Source: an uncultured Eubacteriales bacterium
GTDB taxonomy: Bacteria; Bacillota; Clostridia; TANB77; CAG-508
Length of the DNA: 64,000 nt
Direction: 5' to 3'
Assembly (NCBI GenBank): GCA_905203305.1
Contig: CAJKVH010000006.1
Location: 11,586-75,585 of the forward strand
The notes under the pieces were generated by a model. The model searched no databases. It saw only the letters and a list, made by a program, of their open reading frames with translations, and had not been told where the DNA came from. The position numbers and the translations under genes were made by a program. Positions 35,168 to 45,119 of the stretch are shown here, piece after piece (positions within the stretch are counted from its first letter, which is position 1; the number at the start of each line of letters is the position of its first letter).

Positions 35168-35927
35168 AATTAAACAAAGCAAAGAAGCTTTTTATTACAT
35201 TACTTATTAAATCTACAATAATTTTAAAAATAGTATTAGTATTATATAGATCAATAAAATAATTTTTTATAAAAGGTATATGCCATAATATAAAGCATAT
35301 TACTAAAAATATTATAATAGCTAATATAGATGAGAAAAATATTTTTATACGCTCTTTTAGAGGCCTTTCAAATTTTACGTCATACCCCATATTTCTTAGA
35401 TTATTTATGTATGCTTGATTATATGCGTTGTTGTAGGCATTGTTATAAGCGTTATTATATACTTCATTCATAATATTGTTATAATCATTTTGAAAATCGT
35501 TAAAATCATCAAATTCAGGAGGAATATCTTGCATTTTAGGTTTATGTATAACTCTTTTTTGAGGATGAGAGGTATAATTACTATTATTATCCTTATAACT
35601 TGCTGAATTTTGATTTTGAGAGTAATTTTGATATGATCTAGAGTTAGTATTATTTTTAGTAGTATTTCTATTCATATTTGCATATTTTGCTTGTTCTTCT
35701 TTTTTTCTTTGATATGCCAAATTACTATCATAATTTTCTTTTTTAGTTTTATCAGATAAAATTTCATAAGCTTCATTTATTTCTTTTATTTTTTCTTCGG
35801 CTTCTTTTTTCTTATCATCAGGTTGTAAATCAGGATGATATTTTTTTACTAATGTTTTATATGCTTTTTCAATAACTTCCGGAGAAGCTTTTTCTGATAC
35901 TTCTAATAAATCATAATAATTTTTCAT
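35166..35927 (-). CDS. J-domain protein with C-terminal membrane segment
   Basis: 253 residues. An N-terminal J domain ([20 protein letters not shown], with the HPD motif in KKYHPDLQP) would stimulate an Hsp70 (DnaK) ATPase. An Asn/Ser/Tyr-rich linker follows, then a tandem AYNN repeat (about residues 155-175), and a C-terminal hydrophobic helix ([22 protein letters not shown]). It lacks the Gly/Phe and zinc domains of true DnaJ, so it is a specialised, membrane-tethered co-chaperone. Nine bases downstream of the next minus-strand gene. Confidence 0.8.
   Translation of the reverse strand: MKNYYDLLEVSEKASPEVIEKAYKTLVKKYHPDLQPDDKKKEAEEKIKEINEAYEILSDKTKKENYDSNLAYQRKKEEQAKYANMNRNTTKNNTNSRSYQNYSQNQNSASYKDNNSNYTSHPQKRVIHKPKMQDIPPEFDDFNDFQNDYNNIMNEVYNNAYNNAYNNAYNQAYINNLRNMGYDVKFERPLKERIKIFFSSILAIIIFLVICFILWHIPFIKNYFIDLYNTNTIFKIIVDLISNVIKSFFALFN
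35412..35460 (-). repeat. Four imperfect 12-bp tandem repeats in the J-domain gene
   Basis: Units of the type TATAATGCTTAC/AATAACGC encode AYNN repeated four times ([18 protein letters not shown]). Confidence 0.6.
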
Positions 35928-35941
35928 CTATATCTCCTATT

Positions 35942-38900
35942 TTATTTAGAATTTTTTAAATTATCTTTTGCAACTGCCATCATAAGTTTTATTCTGTTTG
36001 CTTGATTTGTTTCACTTGCTCCTGGATCATAGTCTACGGGAGTAATATTTGCATTTGGATATTTACTTCTAATTGTTTTTATAACACCTTTTCCTACTAC
36101 GTGATTTGGAAGACACGCAAATGGTTGAACACATACAATATTTGGTATGTCATTTTCAATATATTCTACCATTTCAGCTGTTAAAAACCAACCTTCTCCT
36201 GTTTGATTTCCAATTGATAATATATCTTTTACTTTATCTTCTAAATGATATATATCACATGTTGGTAAATAATTTTTCTTTGATTTTTCAAGAGCTATTT
36301 TTGTATCTTTTTCCATAAGATTAATTAATTTTAATGCAATTTTACTGATTGCGGCAGAGATTTTATTGCTATTTAATAATTGATTAAATGTAATTTTATG
36401 TGTTGCCATAAATTTTACAAATCCCATAAAGTCTGGTAATACAACTTCTGCACCTTCTTTTTCAAGTAAATCTGCAACATAATTATTTCCAAATGGATGG
36501 TATTTAATTAATACTTCACCAACAATACCAACTCTTGGCTTTTGATTAGTCATATCAACTTCAATTTTTTCAAAGTCATCTACCATGTCATATATTGCTT
36601 GTTTAAATTCTTGGTTAGAACATTTTGTAACTAATTTTTTTGATTTTTCCATCCATTTATCAAATACTTTGTCAGTATCTCCTTTATGTATTTCATATGC
36701 TCTATTTTTATGAAGCATTTTTTGAAGAAGATCGCCTAAAAGTACGGCTTTAATCATTTTATCTATCATTTTTGGAGTTAGTTTAAATCCAGGCATTTTT
36801 TCCATTCCAACAACATTAAGTGATATTACAGGAACTTGTTCAAATCCTGCATCTCTTAGGGCTTTGCGGATAAAGCCAATATAGTTTGTTGCTCTACATC
36901 CTCCACCTGTTTGTGACATTATTAAAGCTGTTTTATTTACATCATATTTTCCAGATTCCAATGCTTCAATCATTTGACCTGTTACTAATATTGATGGGTA
37001 ACATGCATCATTATTTACATATTTTAGACCTGTTTCTACAGTATGTTCTGTACATTCTCTTAAAAGGACCATATTGTATCCACATGAGTTTACTGCGGGT
37101 TCTAATAATTCAAAGTGTATAGGTATCATCATTGGAATTAGAATCGTATAGTCTTTTCTCATATCTTTTGTAAAGACTTTTTTGTTAATTGCATAGTTTC
37201 CATCTAATTTTTCTTTTGCTCTTTTATTCATGCTTGCAAGTAAAGAACGTATACGAATTTTAACAGCTCCTAAGTTATTAACTTCATCTATTTTTATTAG
37301 TGTGTACATTTTTCCATAGCTTCTTAAAATTTCTTCAACCTGATCTGTTGTTACGGCATCAACACCACATCCAAAAGAGTTTAATTGTACAAGTTCTAGA
37401 TTATCATGTTTTCCAACAAAATCTGCTGCTGCATATAATCTCGAATGGAACATCCATTGATCTACAACTCTAATTGGTCTTTTTGCTTCTGTTTGATTTG
37501 AAATGCTATCTTCTGTAAGTACTGCAAGTCCAAGTGATGTAATTAAAGTATCTATTCCGTGATTTATTTCAGGATCCATATGATATGGACGACCTGCTAA
37601 AACAATTCCTTTTAAGTTGTTTTCTTCTAAGTAACGTACTGTTTCTATACCTTTGTCTTGAATATCTTTTTTACATTTTTTATATTCAGTTTGAGCTTTT
37701 TCTGCACTGTCTAATAATTCCTGTTTTGTAAAGTTATATTCTTTAAATTCATCTAATTCCATTATTTTTTTAACAAGGTTTGGTGTATCAAATGGTAAAA
37801 ATGGGTTTATGAATTTTATTTCTGGATTTTTTAAACCTTCTACATTATTTTTTAATACTTCTGAGTATGATATTACTATTGGGCAATTGTACTTATTATC
37901 TGCTTTTTCATATTCTTTTCTTGAAAATGGCATACATGGGTAAAAGATAGTTTTTATGCCTTTTTTTAGTAGATTTTCTATATGACCATGTGATAATTTT
38001 GCTGGGTAACATACTGATTCTGATGGCATTGATTCCATTCCATCTTCATATGTTTTACGAGTACTTTTATCTGATATAATTACTCTAAATCCTAGGTTAG
38101 TTAAAAACGTAAACCAGAATGGATAATCTTCATACATATTTAAAACTCTTGGGATTCCAATAGTTCCACGAGTTGCATATTGTTCTTCTATTGGTTTATA
38201 ATCAAAAATTCTTTCATATTTGTATTTTACAAGGTTTGGAAGTGATTTCTTTTCTTGAACTTTTCCAGCACCTTTTTCACAACGATTTCCAGATATATAG
38301 CGTTTTCCATTACTGAATATATTTATTGTAAGTTTACAATGGTTTTCACATCCATTACATCTCGTATGATTTACTTTTATATCAAGATTATTTAGTTCTT
38401 CTTGTTTTAATATTGTTGAATAATATTCCATATCAAGGTTTGTTTCGTATTGTTCTTTTGCAATTAAAGCCATTCCATATGCACCCATAAGTCCGGCTAT
38501 GTCGGGTCTTATAACGTTTTTACCAACAATTTTTTCAAAAGCTCTAAGAACGGCATCATTATAAAATGTTCCACCTTGCACAACAATTTTGTTTCCAAGT
38601 GTTTCAAAATCTCTTATTTTCATAACTTTTTGTAAAGCATTTTTTATAACTGAATATGAAAGTCCACTTGAAATATCTCCTACTGAATATCCTTCTTTTT
38701 GAGCTTGTTTTATTTTGGAATTCATAAATACTGTGCATCTAGATCCTAAATCAACTGGTCTTTTGGCTTCTATTGCTTGTTTTACAAATTCTGATATTTC
38801 TAAGTTTAAGCTTTTGGCAAATGTTTCTATAAATGAGCCACATCCAGATGAACATGCTTCATTTAACATGATACTATCAATTGCACCGTTTTTTAAACGT

Positions 38901-40189
38901 ATGTATTTCATATCTTGTCCACCAATGTCAACAATACTTGTAACATCTGGTTCAAATTGTTTAGCTGCTGTATAATGTGCTATTGTTTCAATTTCTCCAA
39001 TATCAACATTTAAAGCTGTTTTTATTAAATCTTCACCATAACCTGTAACACCGCTAAATCTTAATTTTGCTGTTTTTGGTAATACCTCATATAAGCTGTT
39101 TAACATTTTTATAACGCTTTTTAAAGGATTTCCTTCGTTGCTTCCATATAAAGAATATAATAAACTTCCTTCATTATCTATTAATACTATTTTTGTTGTT
39201 GTAGATCCTGCATCTATTCCTATAAAACAATCACCTTTATAGTTTAAAAGATCTGCTTTTTTTACAGAAGCTTTTTGATGTCTTTTTCTAAACTCTTCGT
39301 ATTCAGAGTAGTTTTTAAATAAAGGATCTATGGGGCTTGTTGTAGTATCTTTTGAAATTTTTAAGTTTTCTATTCTTTTTGATAATTCTTTGTTTGTTAT
39401 AGGTGTTTCTTCTAGGGAGTCAAGAGCCGCCCCTGTAGCTACTAAAAGATGAGCTTCTTTTGGAATAATTATTTCATCTTCTTTTAATTTTAGAGTTTCT
39501 ATAAATCTATTTCTTAATTCAGAAAGATATGTAAGAGGTCCTCCTAAAAATGCTACTTTTCCTTTTATTGGTCTACCACATGCAAGTCCTGAAATTGTTT
39601 GGTTTACAACTGCTTGAAATATTGATGCTGCTATATCTTCTTTTGCTGCACCTTCATTTATTAATGGTTGTATATCAGTTTTTGCAAAAACACCGCATCT
39701 TGATGCTATTGGGTAAATTATTTTATAATTTTTGGCTAGTTCATTAAGTCCAGCAGTATCGGTATTAAGTAAAGAGGCCATTTGGTCAATAAATGCCCCA
39801 GTACCTCCGGCACATGTTCCATTCATTCTTTGTTCTATGGATTTATCAAAATAAATAATTTTTGCGTCTTCTCCACCTAATTCTATAACGACGTCTGTTT
39901 GTGGAATATATTTTTCTACGGCTCTTTTACAAGATACAACTTCTTGTATAAAATTAACTCCAAGAAATTTAGCAGCAGACATAGCACCAGATCCTGTAAG
40001 AGCTAATGTAAATTCACTATTTGGGTACTTTTCATTTAATTCTTGTAAAACTGTACATACCGTGTTTTTTGTATCTGAAAAGTGTCTTCTATAATCATTA
40101 TATATGATTTCTTTATTCTCATTCATTACTACTATTTTTACTGTTGTAGAACCAACGTCAAGTCCTACGTGAAATATATTTTGTGCCAT
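35942..40189 (-). CDS. Giant 2-hydroxyacyl-CoA dehydratase activase-like protein (BcrA/BadF, tandem ASKHA)
   Basis: 1415 residues. Two tandem ASKHA ATPase domains (VGLDVGSTTVKIVVM near residue 8 and FIGIDAGSTTTKIVLID near 325). The cluster-ligand cysteines typical of the activase family lie in NGTCAGGTGAFIDQM and NEACSSGCGSFIETF. The C-terminal half belongs to the DUF2229/HgdB-like region, with CxxC-type motifs such as HTRCNGCENHC. The 2-hydroxyacyl-CoA dehydratase activases use a 4Fe-4S cluster and ATP for low-potential electron transfer. The fused form is widespread in anaerobes, and its substrate is unknown. No CGG codon in 1415 residues. Confidence 0.88.
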   Translation of the reverse strand: MAQNIFHVGLDVGSTTVKIVVMNENKEIIYNDYRRHFSDTKNTVCTVLQELNEKYPNSEFTLALTGSGAMSAAKFLGVNFIQEVVSCKRAVEKYIPQTDVVIELGGEDAKIIYFDKSIEQRMNGTCAGGTGAFIDQMASLLNTDTAGLNELAKNYKIIYPIASRCGVFAKTDIQPLINEGAAKEDIAASIFQAVVNQTISGLACGRPIKGKVAFLGGPLTYLSELRNRFIETLKLKEDEIIIPKEAHLLVATGAALDSLEETPITNKELSKRIENLKISKDTTTSPIDPLFKNYSEYEEFRKRHQKASVKKADLLNYKGDCFIGIDAGSTTTKIVLIDNEGSLLYSLYGSNEGNPLKSVIKMLNSLYEVLPKTAKLRFSGVTGYGEDLIKTALNVDIGEIETIAHYTAAKQFEPDVTSIVDIGGQDMKYIRLKNGAIDSIMLNEACSSGCGSFIETFAKSLNLEISEFVKQAIEAKRPVDLGSRCTVFMNSKIKQAQKEGYSVGDISSGLSYSVIKNALQKVMKIRDFETLGNKIVVQGGTFYNDAVLRAFEKIVGKNVIRPDIAGLMGAYGMALIAKEQYETNLDMEYYSTILKQEELNNLDIKVNHTRCNGCENHCKLTINIFSNGKRYISGNRCEKGAGKVQEKKSLPNLVKYKYERIFDYKPIEEQYATRGTIGIPRVLNMYEDYPFWFTFLTNLGFRVIISDKSTRKTYEDGMESMPSESVCYPAKLSHGHIENLLKKGIKTIFYPCMPFSRKEYEKADNKYNCPIVISYSEVLKNNVEGLKNPEIKFINPFLPFDTPNLVKKIMELDEFKEYNFTKQELLDSAEKAQTEYKKCKKDIQDKGIETVRYLEENNLKGIVLAGRPYHMDPEINHGIDTLITSLGLAVLTEDSISNQTEAKRPIRVVDQWMFHSRLYAAADFVGKHDNLELVQLNSFGCGVDAVTTDQVEEILRSYGKMYTLIKIDEVNNLGAVKIRIRSLLASMNKRAKEKLDGNYAINKKVFTKDMRKDYTILIPMMIPIHFELLEPAVNSCGYNMVLLRECTEHTVETGLKYVNNDACYPSILVTGQMIEALESGKYDVNKTALIMSQTGGGCRATNYIGFIRKALRDAGFEQVPVISLNVVGMEKMPGFKLTPKMIDKMIKAVLLGDLLQKMLHKNRAYEIHKGDTDKVFDKWMEKSKKLVTKCSNQEFKQAIYDMVDDFEKIEVDMTNQKPRVGIVGEVLIKYHPFGNNYVADLLEKEGAEVVLPDFMGFVKFMATHKITFNQLLNSNKISAAISKIALKLINLMEKDTKIALEKSKKNYLPTCDIYHLEDKVKDILSIGNQTGEGWFLTAEMVEYIENDIPNIVCVQPFACLPNHVVGKGVIKTIRSKYPNANITPVDYDPGASETNQANRIKLMMAVAKDNLKNSK

Positions 40190-40215
40190 TTAAATCACTC
40201 CTTTAAATCCTTTTA

Positions 40216-40244
40216 ATTCTATACAATTTTCGACATTTTGTCAA
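40216..40244 (-). promoter_or_regulatory. Activase promoter with a 0A box in the spacer
   Basis: Minus strand TTGACA (40244-40239), 17-bp spacer, TAGAAT (40221-40216). TGTCGAA (40235-40229) lies inside the spacer, where bound Spo0A would block polymerase. Confidence 0.6.
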
Positions 40245-40278
40245 TTGAAAAACATGGAAATTTAAACATTAAAAAATA

Positions 40279-40308
40279 AAAAATAGAGATTAAATTTCTC
40301 TATTTTTT
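40279..40308 (-). terminator. Terminator after the VanW-family gene
   Basis: Stem AAATAGAGA / TCTCTATTT flanked by A and T runs at the end of the minus-strand gene. Confidence 0.8.
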
Positions 40309-41851
40309 AATGTGTTTTGTATGTATAATTTGATATTTTTTCTGTTTTTACAGTTTCTCCGTTTAGTTTTAATGTTCTATATGTTACTGATTTTATATAT
40401 GAAGATGTACGGCTTGTTACATTTGATGAAATATCAACTTCATATTCTGGATCTTGTTTAAATCCCCAAATTTGGAATGTTGCATATCCCTTTGATACAG
40501 AACATGTTATTTTTATTGCATAATTTCTTGAATTTTTAAATTTAAAATCTTTTACTCCATAAACGACAGTTGCATCTCTACCAGCTGTTGCATAAGATGG
40601 TACAAATTGGTGATTGTGTAATTCTACAATTTCTAAGTTAGAAAATAATACAGCATTAAATAGGGTTGTAGATATTTGGCAAATCCCACCACCAAGACCA
40701 TCAACTACTTGACCATTTAAGTATATAGCAGCATCTTTATATCCAGCAGATATTGTTCTTTCTCCAACTACATTATTATATGAAAATGTTTCTCCTGGTA
40801 ATAATACTGTTCCGTCTATTTTTTCGGCAGCTAATCTAAGATTTGTTGTTCTATTAGTATTTGATGCAGAATATTTTGTTGAATATGTTGCAAGTAAATC
40901 TGGAAATGCTTCTTGACCTATCATGTTATTTGTTACATTTGGTTTTAAAACTTTTAGTGGAATTGTACATTCTGTATCTGATGTTTCTAAAATTTCTTTA
41001 GCTTTGTCAATGTTAAAATCAATTCCATTCTCAGCAGATGTTATTACATGTGTTTCAGGCTCAAAAGATGCGTCTTTGGCGTCTTTATGAACTTCATTAT
41101 ATATTTTATCTATGTTTATTGTATCTGGTGACTTTGAAGTAGTATCTAATTCTATTACTTCGTTTATGTAATTTAAGTTAGATAATTTTTCTCCAATTTT
41201 TTTTGCAGTTGAATCTGCATTTACTATAACTCCATCTGATCCTTTGGTTATAATTAAATTATTTCCATCTATATAATAACCACTTTCTACAACAGCATCT
41301 GGTAATTCTGTTGAGATATTATTTAATAAGGTTTTTAAGTTTTCTTTATCATAATTTACTGTTGGTGTTATATTGATTCCATTTATCATTGCATTAAATA
41401 TTTGATAATTATCTGAAAATATATTATTTGTTTTTCCACATTGATATGCGTAGTTGACTGCTGAGTCAATATCAAATGATAAGTTAATTTCTGATGTTTT
41501 TATATATGTTGTATAGTCATTATGTATTAAAGTTATATCATTTGATAATTTTTCTGAATAGTAATTTTCTAATTTTTCTTTTGCTTCTTGTTTGGTTAAA
41601 TTTGAAACATCAATTCCATTTATATGTATTCCTTGTGATATTGTAAGGTTATTTGTGTAATTGTAAAATGTAAATATTCCAAATATAACTATTATAAATA
41701 TTAAAAAACTTATTAAAAAAATACAAATAGCCATAATCCAGTGCTTTGAGGCTTTTTCTGAATTGTTGGGTATTTGCTTAAATTCTTGCGTATTTTCTTT
41801 TTTTGTAGTATCGTCAACGATTTCTACTTTTTGTTCTTCTTCTATAATCAT
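40307..41851 (-). CDS. VanW-family exported protein with peptidoglycan-binding-like domains
   Basis: 514 residues. A cytoplasmic N-terminus (about 35 residues), one membrane helix (WIMAICIFLISFLIFIIVIFGIF), two repeats of a PG_binding_4-like domain (GIHINGIDVSNLTKQEAKEKL and the region after residue 250), then the VanW domain (LPGETFSYNNVVGERTISAGY, GGGICQISTTLFNAVLFS). VanW proteins occur beside vancomycin-resistance and wall genes; their chemistry is not settled. Start ATG 41851 with AGAGGT upstream. Confidence 0.87.
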   Translation of the reverse strand: MIIEEEQKVEIVDDTTKKENTQEFKQIPNNSEKASKHWIMAICIFLISFLIFIIVIFGIFTFYNYTNNLTISQGIHINGIDVSNLTKQEAKEKLENYYSEKLSNDITLIHNDYTTYIKTSEINLSFDIDSAVNYAYQCGKTNNIFSDNYQIFNAMINGINITPTVNYDKENLKTLLNNISTELPDAVVESGYYIDGNNLIITKGSDGVIVNADSTAKKIGEKLSNLNYINEVIELDTTSKSPDTINIDKIYNEVHKDAKDASFEPETHVITSAENGIDFNIDKAKEILETSDTECTIPLKVLKPNVTNNMIGQEAFPDLLATYSTKYSASNTNRTTNLRLAAEKIDGTVLLPGETFSYNNVVGERTISAGYKDAAIYLNGQVVDGLGGGICQISTTLFNAVLFSNLEIVELHNHQFVPSYATAGRDATVVYGVKDFKFKNSRNYAIKITCSVSKGYATFQIWGFKQDPEYEVDISSNVTSRTSSYIKSVTYRTLKLNGETVKTEKISNYTYKTH

Positions 41852-41973
41852 TTTTTACCTCTAATTTATTATTATGTTTTAATATCAAATTTGTTACTGT
41901 TGCTTAATTTAGCACCCTTTTATGGTACAATATTATTTATTCTTTGTCAATGGATTTTTTTAGAAAAATTGTA

Positions 41974-42516
41974 TTAATGAGAAAGGGAATATTCGTCATT
42001 AAATTTATCTACAGTTTCATTATTTATTAATATTTTTATTGAATTTACTTCATTTAATTGTGTTAATGTATTTAAAATTGTATTTATTATATTATATTTT
42101 TGGGTATCATCATTATAGTTTTGAATTTCTTCAGAAAAATTTAATATTGCACAATTATTTTCTAATTTTGTATCTAGTATCTTTGTATTTTCTGGAAATA
42201 CATTTGATAAATTTTCACTTTCTGGTCCAGAAATTAAAAGACTAATTAATTTTTGATATGGGTCTTGTAAAAGTTCTGCTGAATCAATAAGCCTTTTTTC
42301 AGTTTGTATTTTATTTTCATTATCAATAAAATATAATGTTATATTTGTTTCTCTCATTTGTTTATTACTTATTTCTTCTTCAGGTGTATAGTCTAGATAT
42401 TGATTTTGCTCCTTATTTGAATTATTTTTTGTAAAATTTTTAATAATAAAAAATAGAGATACTAAAATAATTATTAAAACTAAAATTAATAAACAAAATA
42501 TTTTTTTATTTTTCAT
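41974..42516 (-). CDS. GerMN-domain membrane-anchored protein
   Basis: 180 residues with an N-terminal membrane helix (IFCLLILVLIIILVSLFFII) and a C-terminal GerMN domain (ITLYFIDNENKIQTEKRLI through LTQLNEVNSIKILINNE). GerMN domains are found in the germination/sporulation protein GerM, where they are thought to bind proteins or wall in the intermembrane space. RBS AAGGAGG. It lies upstream of the VanW gene on the same strand. Confidence 0.78.
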   Translation of the reverse strand: MKNKKIFCLLILVLIIILVSLFFIIKNFTKNNSNKEQNQYLDYTPEEEISNKQMRETNITLYFIDNENKIQTEKRLIDSAELLQDPYQKLISLLISGPESENLSNVFPENTKILDTKLENNCAILNFSEEIQNYNDDTQKYNIINTILNTLTQLNEVNSIKILINNETVDKFNDEYSLSH

Positions 42517-42577
42517 GAATAAAAGCCTCCTTATTTTCTTTGGTAAATATTATTTTTATGTTGTCCATTTTAGAACT

Positions 42578-42802
42578 TTATTTTAAAATTTTATATAATT
42601 TAATACAATTTGTGAATTTTTGAAAATTATTTAAAAAACATTCTACTTCATTTAAAGAATTACATGTATTTTTTTTTAGCTTTTTAAAATCTATTTTCTT
42701 TTTTGGAGGTTTAGGCGGTGGATTTTTTGGGGGAGGCGGTGGTGGACATTTTTTAGATTCATGTCTATTATTTTCTGGGTTTGCTAAAAATAAATTATTC
42801 AT
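42578..42802 (-). CDS. Small proline-rich basic protein
   Basis: 74 residues. A central tract of prolines and lysines (CPPPPPPKNPPPKPPKKKID), then a Cys-containing C-terminal helix region (NTCNSLNEVECFLNNFQKFTNC). A clear ribosome site (AGGAG, 8 bases before ATG) supports expression. No family recognised; small Pro/Cys-rich proteins of spore formers are sometimes coat components, but that is a guess. Divergent from the methyltransferase gene. Confidence 0.5.
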   Translation of the reverse strand: MNNLFLANPENNRHESKKCPPPPPPKNPPPKPPKKKIDFKKLKKNTCNSLNEVECFLNNFQKFTNCIKLYKILK

Positions 42803-42873
42803 TGAAAATTCTCCTTTTTTGTTGTATAATCTTTATATTACATAATATGAAATTAATAAGTTGTGGTGAGAAA

Positions 42874-43620
42874 ATGGAAATTAATTTAAAAGAAAATGAA
42901 AGAATAGATGATTTAGAATTTAAGGATTTAAAAATAATTCAAAATAAAGATGGATTTTGTTTTGGAATTGATAGTATTTTACTTACTGATTTTGCAAAAA
43001 ATATAAAACAAAATTTAAATATTATTGATCTTGGAACTGGAACAGGAATAATACCAATTTTATTATATGGAAAAACAAAAAATAATAAATTTGTTGGAGT
43101 TGAAATTCAAGAAGAAGTTGCAGATATGGCAAATAGAAGTATAAAATTAAATGTATTAGAAAATGAAATTAGAATATTAAATATGAATATTTTGGATCTA
43201 ACTAAAAAGTATAAAAGAGGGAGTTTCGATGTCGTTACAACAAATCCACCATATAAAAAACTAAATACGGGAATAGTAAATGAAAACAATAAAAAATTAA
43301 TTTCAAGACATGAAATTACTGCATCCCTAGAAGATTTTATAAAAATATCTTCTTATTTATTAAAAGATTTAGGAGAGTTTTATATGGTTAATAGACCAGA
43401 TAGATTAGTAGATATTTTTGAGCTAATGAGAAAATATAAAATAGAACCTAAAAAAATAAAATTTGTATATCCAAATGAAAATAAAAAAACAAATTTAATT
43501 TTAATTAAAGGTGTGAAAAATGGAAAACAATTTTTAGAATTTGAAAATAATTTATATGTATATAATGAAGATGGAGATTATACAGATGAAATATTAAAAA
43601 TTTATAATAAAATCAAATAA
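42874..43620 (+). CDS. TrmN6-like SAM-dependent N6-adenine methyltransferase
   Basis: 248 residues from ATG 42874 (GGTGAG upstream). Motif I is DLGTGTGIIPILLYG, and the N6-amino methyltransferase motif NPPY is in VVTTNPPYKKL. This pattern fits the YabB/TrmN6 family that modifies A37 of tRNA1(Val). In Firmicutes this gene typically precedes rsmI, as here, which strengthens the call. RNA target inferred from family. Confidence 0.85.
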   Translation: MEINLKENERIDDLEFKDLKIIQNKDGFCFGIDSILLTDFAKNIKQNLNIIDLGTGTGIIPILLYGKTKNNKFVGVEIQEEVADMANRSIKLNVLENEIRILNMNILDLTKKYKRGSFDVVTTNPPYKKLNTGIVNENNKKLISRHEITASLEDFIKISSYLLKDLGEFYMVNRPDRLVDIFELMRKYKIEPKKIKFVYPNENKKTNLILIKGVKNGKQFLEFENNLYVYNEDGDYTDEILKIYNKIK

Positions 43621-43742
43621 ATTAGTTAAAAAAAGAAAAAAATAGATAAAAAAAGTTAAAAATAGATTATTGTATGAAAATAAATTTATATGATTTTATA
43701 TAATTTTATATGAATTTATTTGAATTAATTTGGAGGAAAATT

Positions 43743-44567
43743 ATGAACGGAAAATTATATTTAGTTGCAACACCCATTGGTAATTTAGAAGATATTACAT
43801 TAAGAGCTTTAAGAATATTAAAAGAAGTAGATTATATTGCAGCAGAAGATACAAGGACAACTTTAAAATTATTAAATCATTTTGAAATAAAAAAGCCTCT
43901 AATTAGTAATCACAGACATAATGAAGATGATAGAGAAGATTTTTTAATAAATAAGTTAAAAGAAGGTAAAAATATTGCTGTTGTTTCTGATGCAGGAACT
44001 CCAGGGATTTCTGATCCAGGAGAAGTTATTGCAAAAAAGGCGATAGAAGAAAATATTGAAGTAATTCCAATTCCTGGAGCATGTGCAGCAATTAATGCTT
44101 TAATTGCATCAGGTTTAGATACAAAAGAATTTGTTTTTATTGGATTTTTACCTTTAAATAAAAAATTAAGAAAAGAAAAATTAGAAGAAATAAAAGAAGA
44201 AAATAAAACTAGTATAATTTACGAAGCTCCTCATAAAATTAAAGATACATTAAATGACTTAAAAGATATAATAGGAGAAAGAAAAATTGTTTTGGCAAGA
44301 GAAATAACTAAAATTCATGAAGAATTTATTAGAGGAAATATTGATGAAATTATAGAAAAAAGTCAAAATTTAAAAGGTGAAATGATTTTATTAATTGAAG
44401 GGAATAATGAAATTGTAAAAGAAAATATTTTAAATAATTTGAGTTTAGAAGAACATTATAATGTTTATGAAAAGCAAGGATTAAATAAAAAAGAAATTAT
44501 TAAAAAAATTGCAAAAGATAGAGGAGTAAATAAAAATAATATATATCAATATTTTATAAATAAGTAA
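43743..44567 (+). CDS. rsmI: 16S rRNA (cytidine-1402-2'-O)-methyltransferase RsmI
   Basis: 274 residues from ATG 43743 (GGAGG 7 bases upstream; the in-frame ATG 43710 has no RBS). Tetrapyrrole-methylase fold with GKLYLVATPIGNLEDITLRA at the N-terminus, VDYIAAEDTRTTLKLLNHF, the SAM-binding VSDAGTPGISDPG and IPGACAAINALIASGL. Methylates the ribose of C1402 in the 30S decoding centre. Followed by a terminator. Confidence 0.95.
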   Translation: MNGKLYLVATPIGNLEDITLRALRILKEVDYIAAEDTRTTLKLLNHFEIKKPLISNHRHNEDDREDFLINKLKEGKNIAVVSDAGTPGISDPGEVIAKKAIEENIEVIPIPGACAAINALIASGLDTKEFVFIGFLPLNKKLRKEKLEEIKEENKTSIIYEAPHKIKDTLNDLKDIIGERKIVLAREITKIHEEFIRGNIDEIIEKSQNLKGEMILLIEGNNEIVKENILNNLSLEEHYNVYEKQGLNKKEIIKKIAKDRGVNKNNIYQYFINK

Positions 44568-44572
44568 AAAAA

Positions 44573-44615
44573 TAAAATTAAATTAAACTTAATAAAGTTT
44601 AATTTAATTTTTTTT
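44573..44615. terminator. Terminator between rsmI and the AbrB gene
   Basis: Stem AAAATTAAATTAAACTT / AAGTTTAATTTAATTTT with flanking A and T runs; usable in both directions. Confidence 0.85.
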
Positions 44616-44620
44616 ATTTT

Positions 44621-44884
44621 TTATTTATTACTTTCTTCAGATTCTAAATTATTTATTTTTGTAAGACATTTTTTGCATATTAATTTATCTTTAAATGTAA
44701 CAAGTTCTTTTGAATTATTGCAAAAAATACAACCAGTTTCAAATTTTCTTAAAATAATTGATGTTCCATCTAAATAAATCTCGATTGGATCTTTTTCTTC
44801 TATATCTAATTTATTTCTAATTTCTTTTGGAATAACAACTCTACCTAATTCATCTAGTTTTCTAACAATACCTGTTGATTTCAT
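44621..44884 (-). CDS. AbrB/SpoVT-type transition-state regulator
   Basis: 87 residues. N-terminal swapped-hairpin DNA-binding domain (STGIVRKLDELGRVVIPKEI, RNKLDIEEKDPIEIYL). The C-terminal part has two Cys pairs (CIFC and CKKC) that could bind zinc, as in clostridial AbrB proteins. Regulates entry to stationary phase and sporulation. RBS AAGGAGG. In Bacillus abrB is repressed by Spo0A; a 0A box lies about 140 bp upstream here. Confidence 0.9.
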   Translation of the reverse strand: MKSTGIVRKLDELGRVVIPKEIRNKLDIEEKDPIEIYLDGTSIILRKFETGCIFCNNSKELVTFKDKLICKKCLTKINNLESEESNK

Positions 44885-44929
44885 TTTTTGTTCCTCCTTA
44901 AAATATATCTGTTATTATTTTTCAAGCAA

Positions 44930-44959
44930 TATATTAACATATTTTTACAAATTGGTCAA
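44930..44959 (-). promoter_or_regulatory. Promoter of the AbrB gene
   Basis: Minus strand TTGACC (44959-44954), 18-bp spacer, TAATAT (44935-44930). Confidence 0.55.
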
Positions 44960-45026
44960 TAATTAATAGACAATTTTTTCCAAAAAAATGTAGAATTATG
45001 ACAGTAAGCGCCCTAATTGTAATGTA

Positions 45027-45034
45027 TTGTCGAA
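45027..45034 (+). promoter_or_regulatory. Spo0A (0A) box between AbrB and the small ORF
   Basis: TTGTCGAA, 19 bp upstream of the -35 element at 45054 and divergent from the AbrB promoter. Confidence 0.5.
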
Positions 45035-45053
45035 TTTTGTCAAAAAGTTTTTC

Positions 45054-45082
45054 TTGACAATTTATGTAAAAAGGTGTAATAT
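45054..45082 (+). promoter_or_regulatory. Promoter of the 35-codon ORF
   Basis: TTGACA (45054-45059), 17-bp spacer, TAATAT (45077-45082). Confidence 0.65.
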
Positions 45083-45119
45083 TTTAGATGTGAAAAATAT
45101 TAGATCAAAGGAAAGATTT

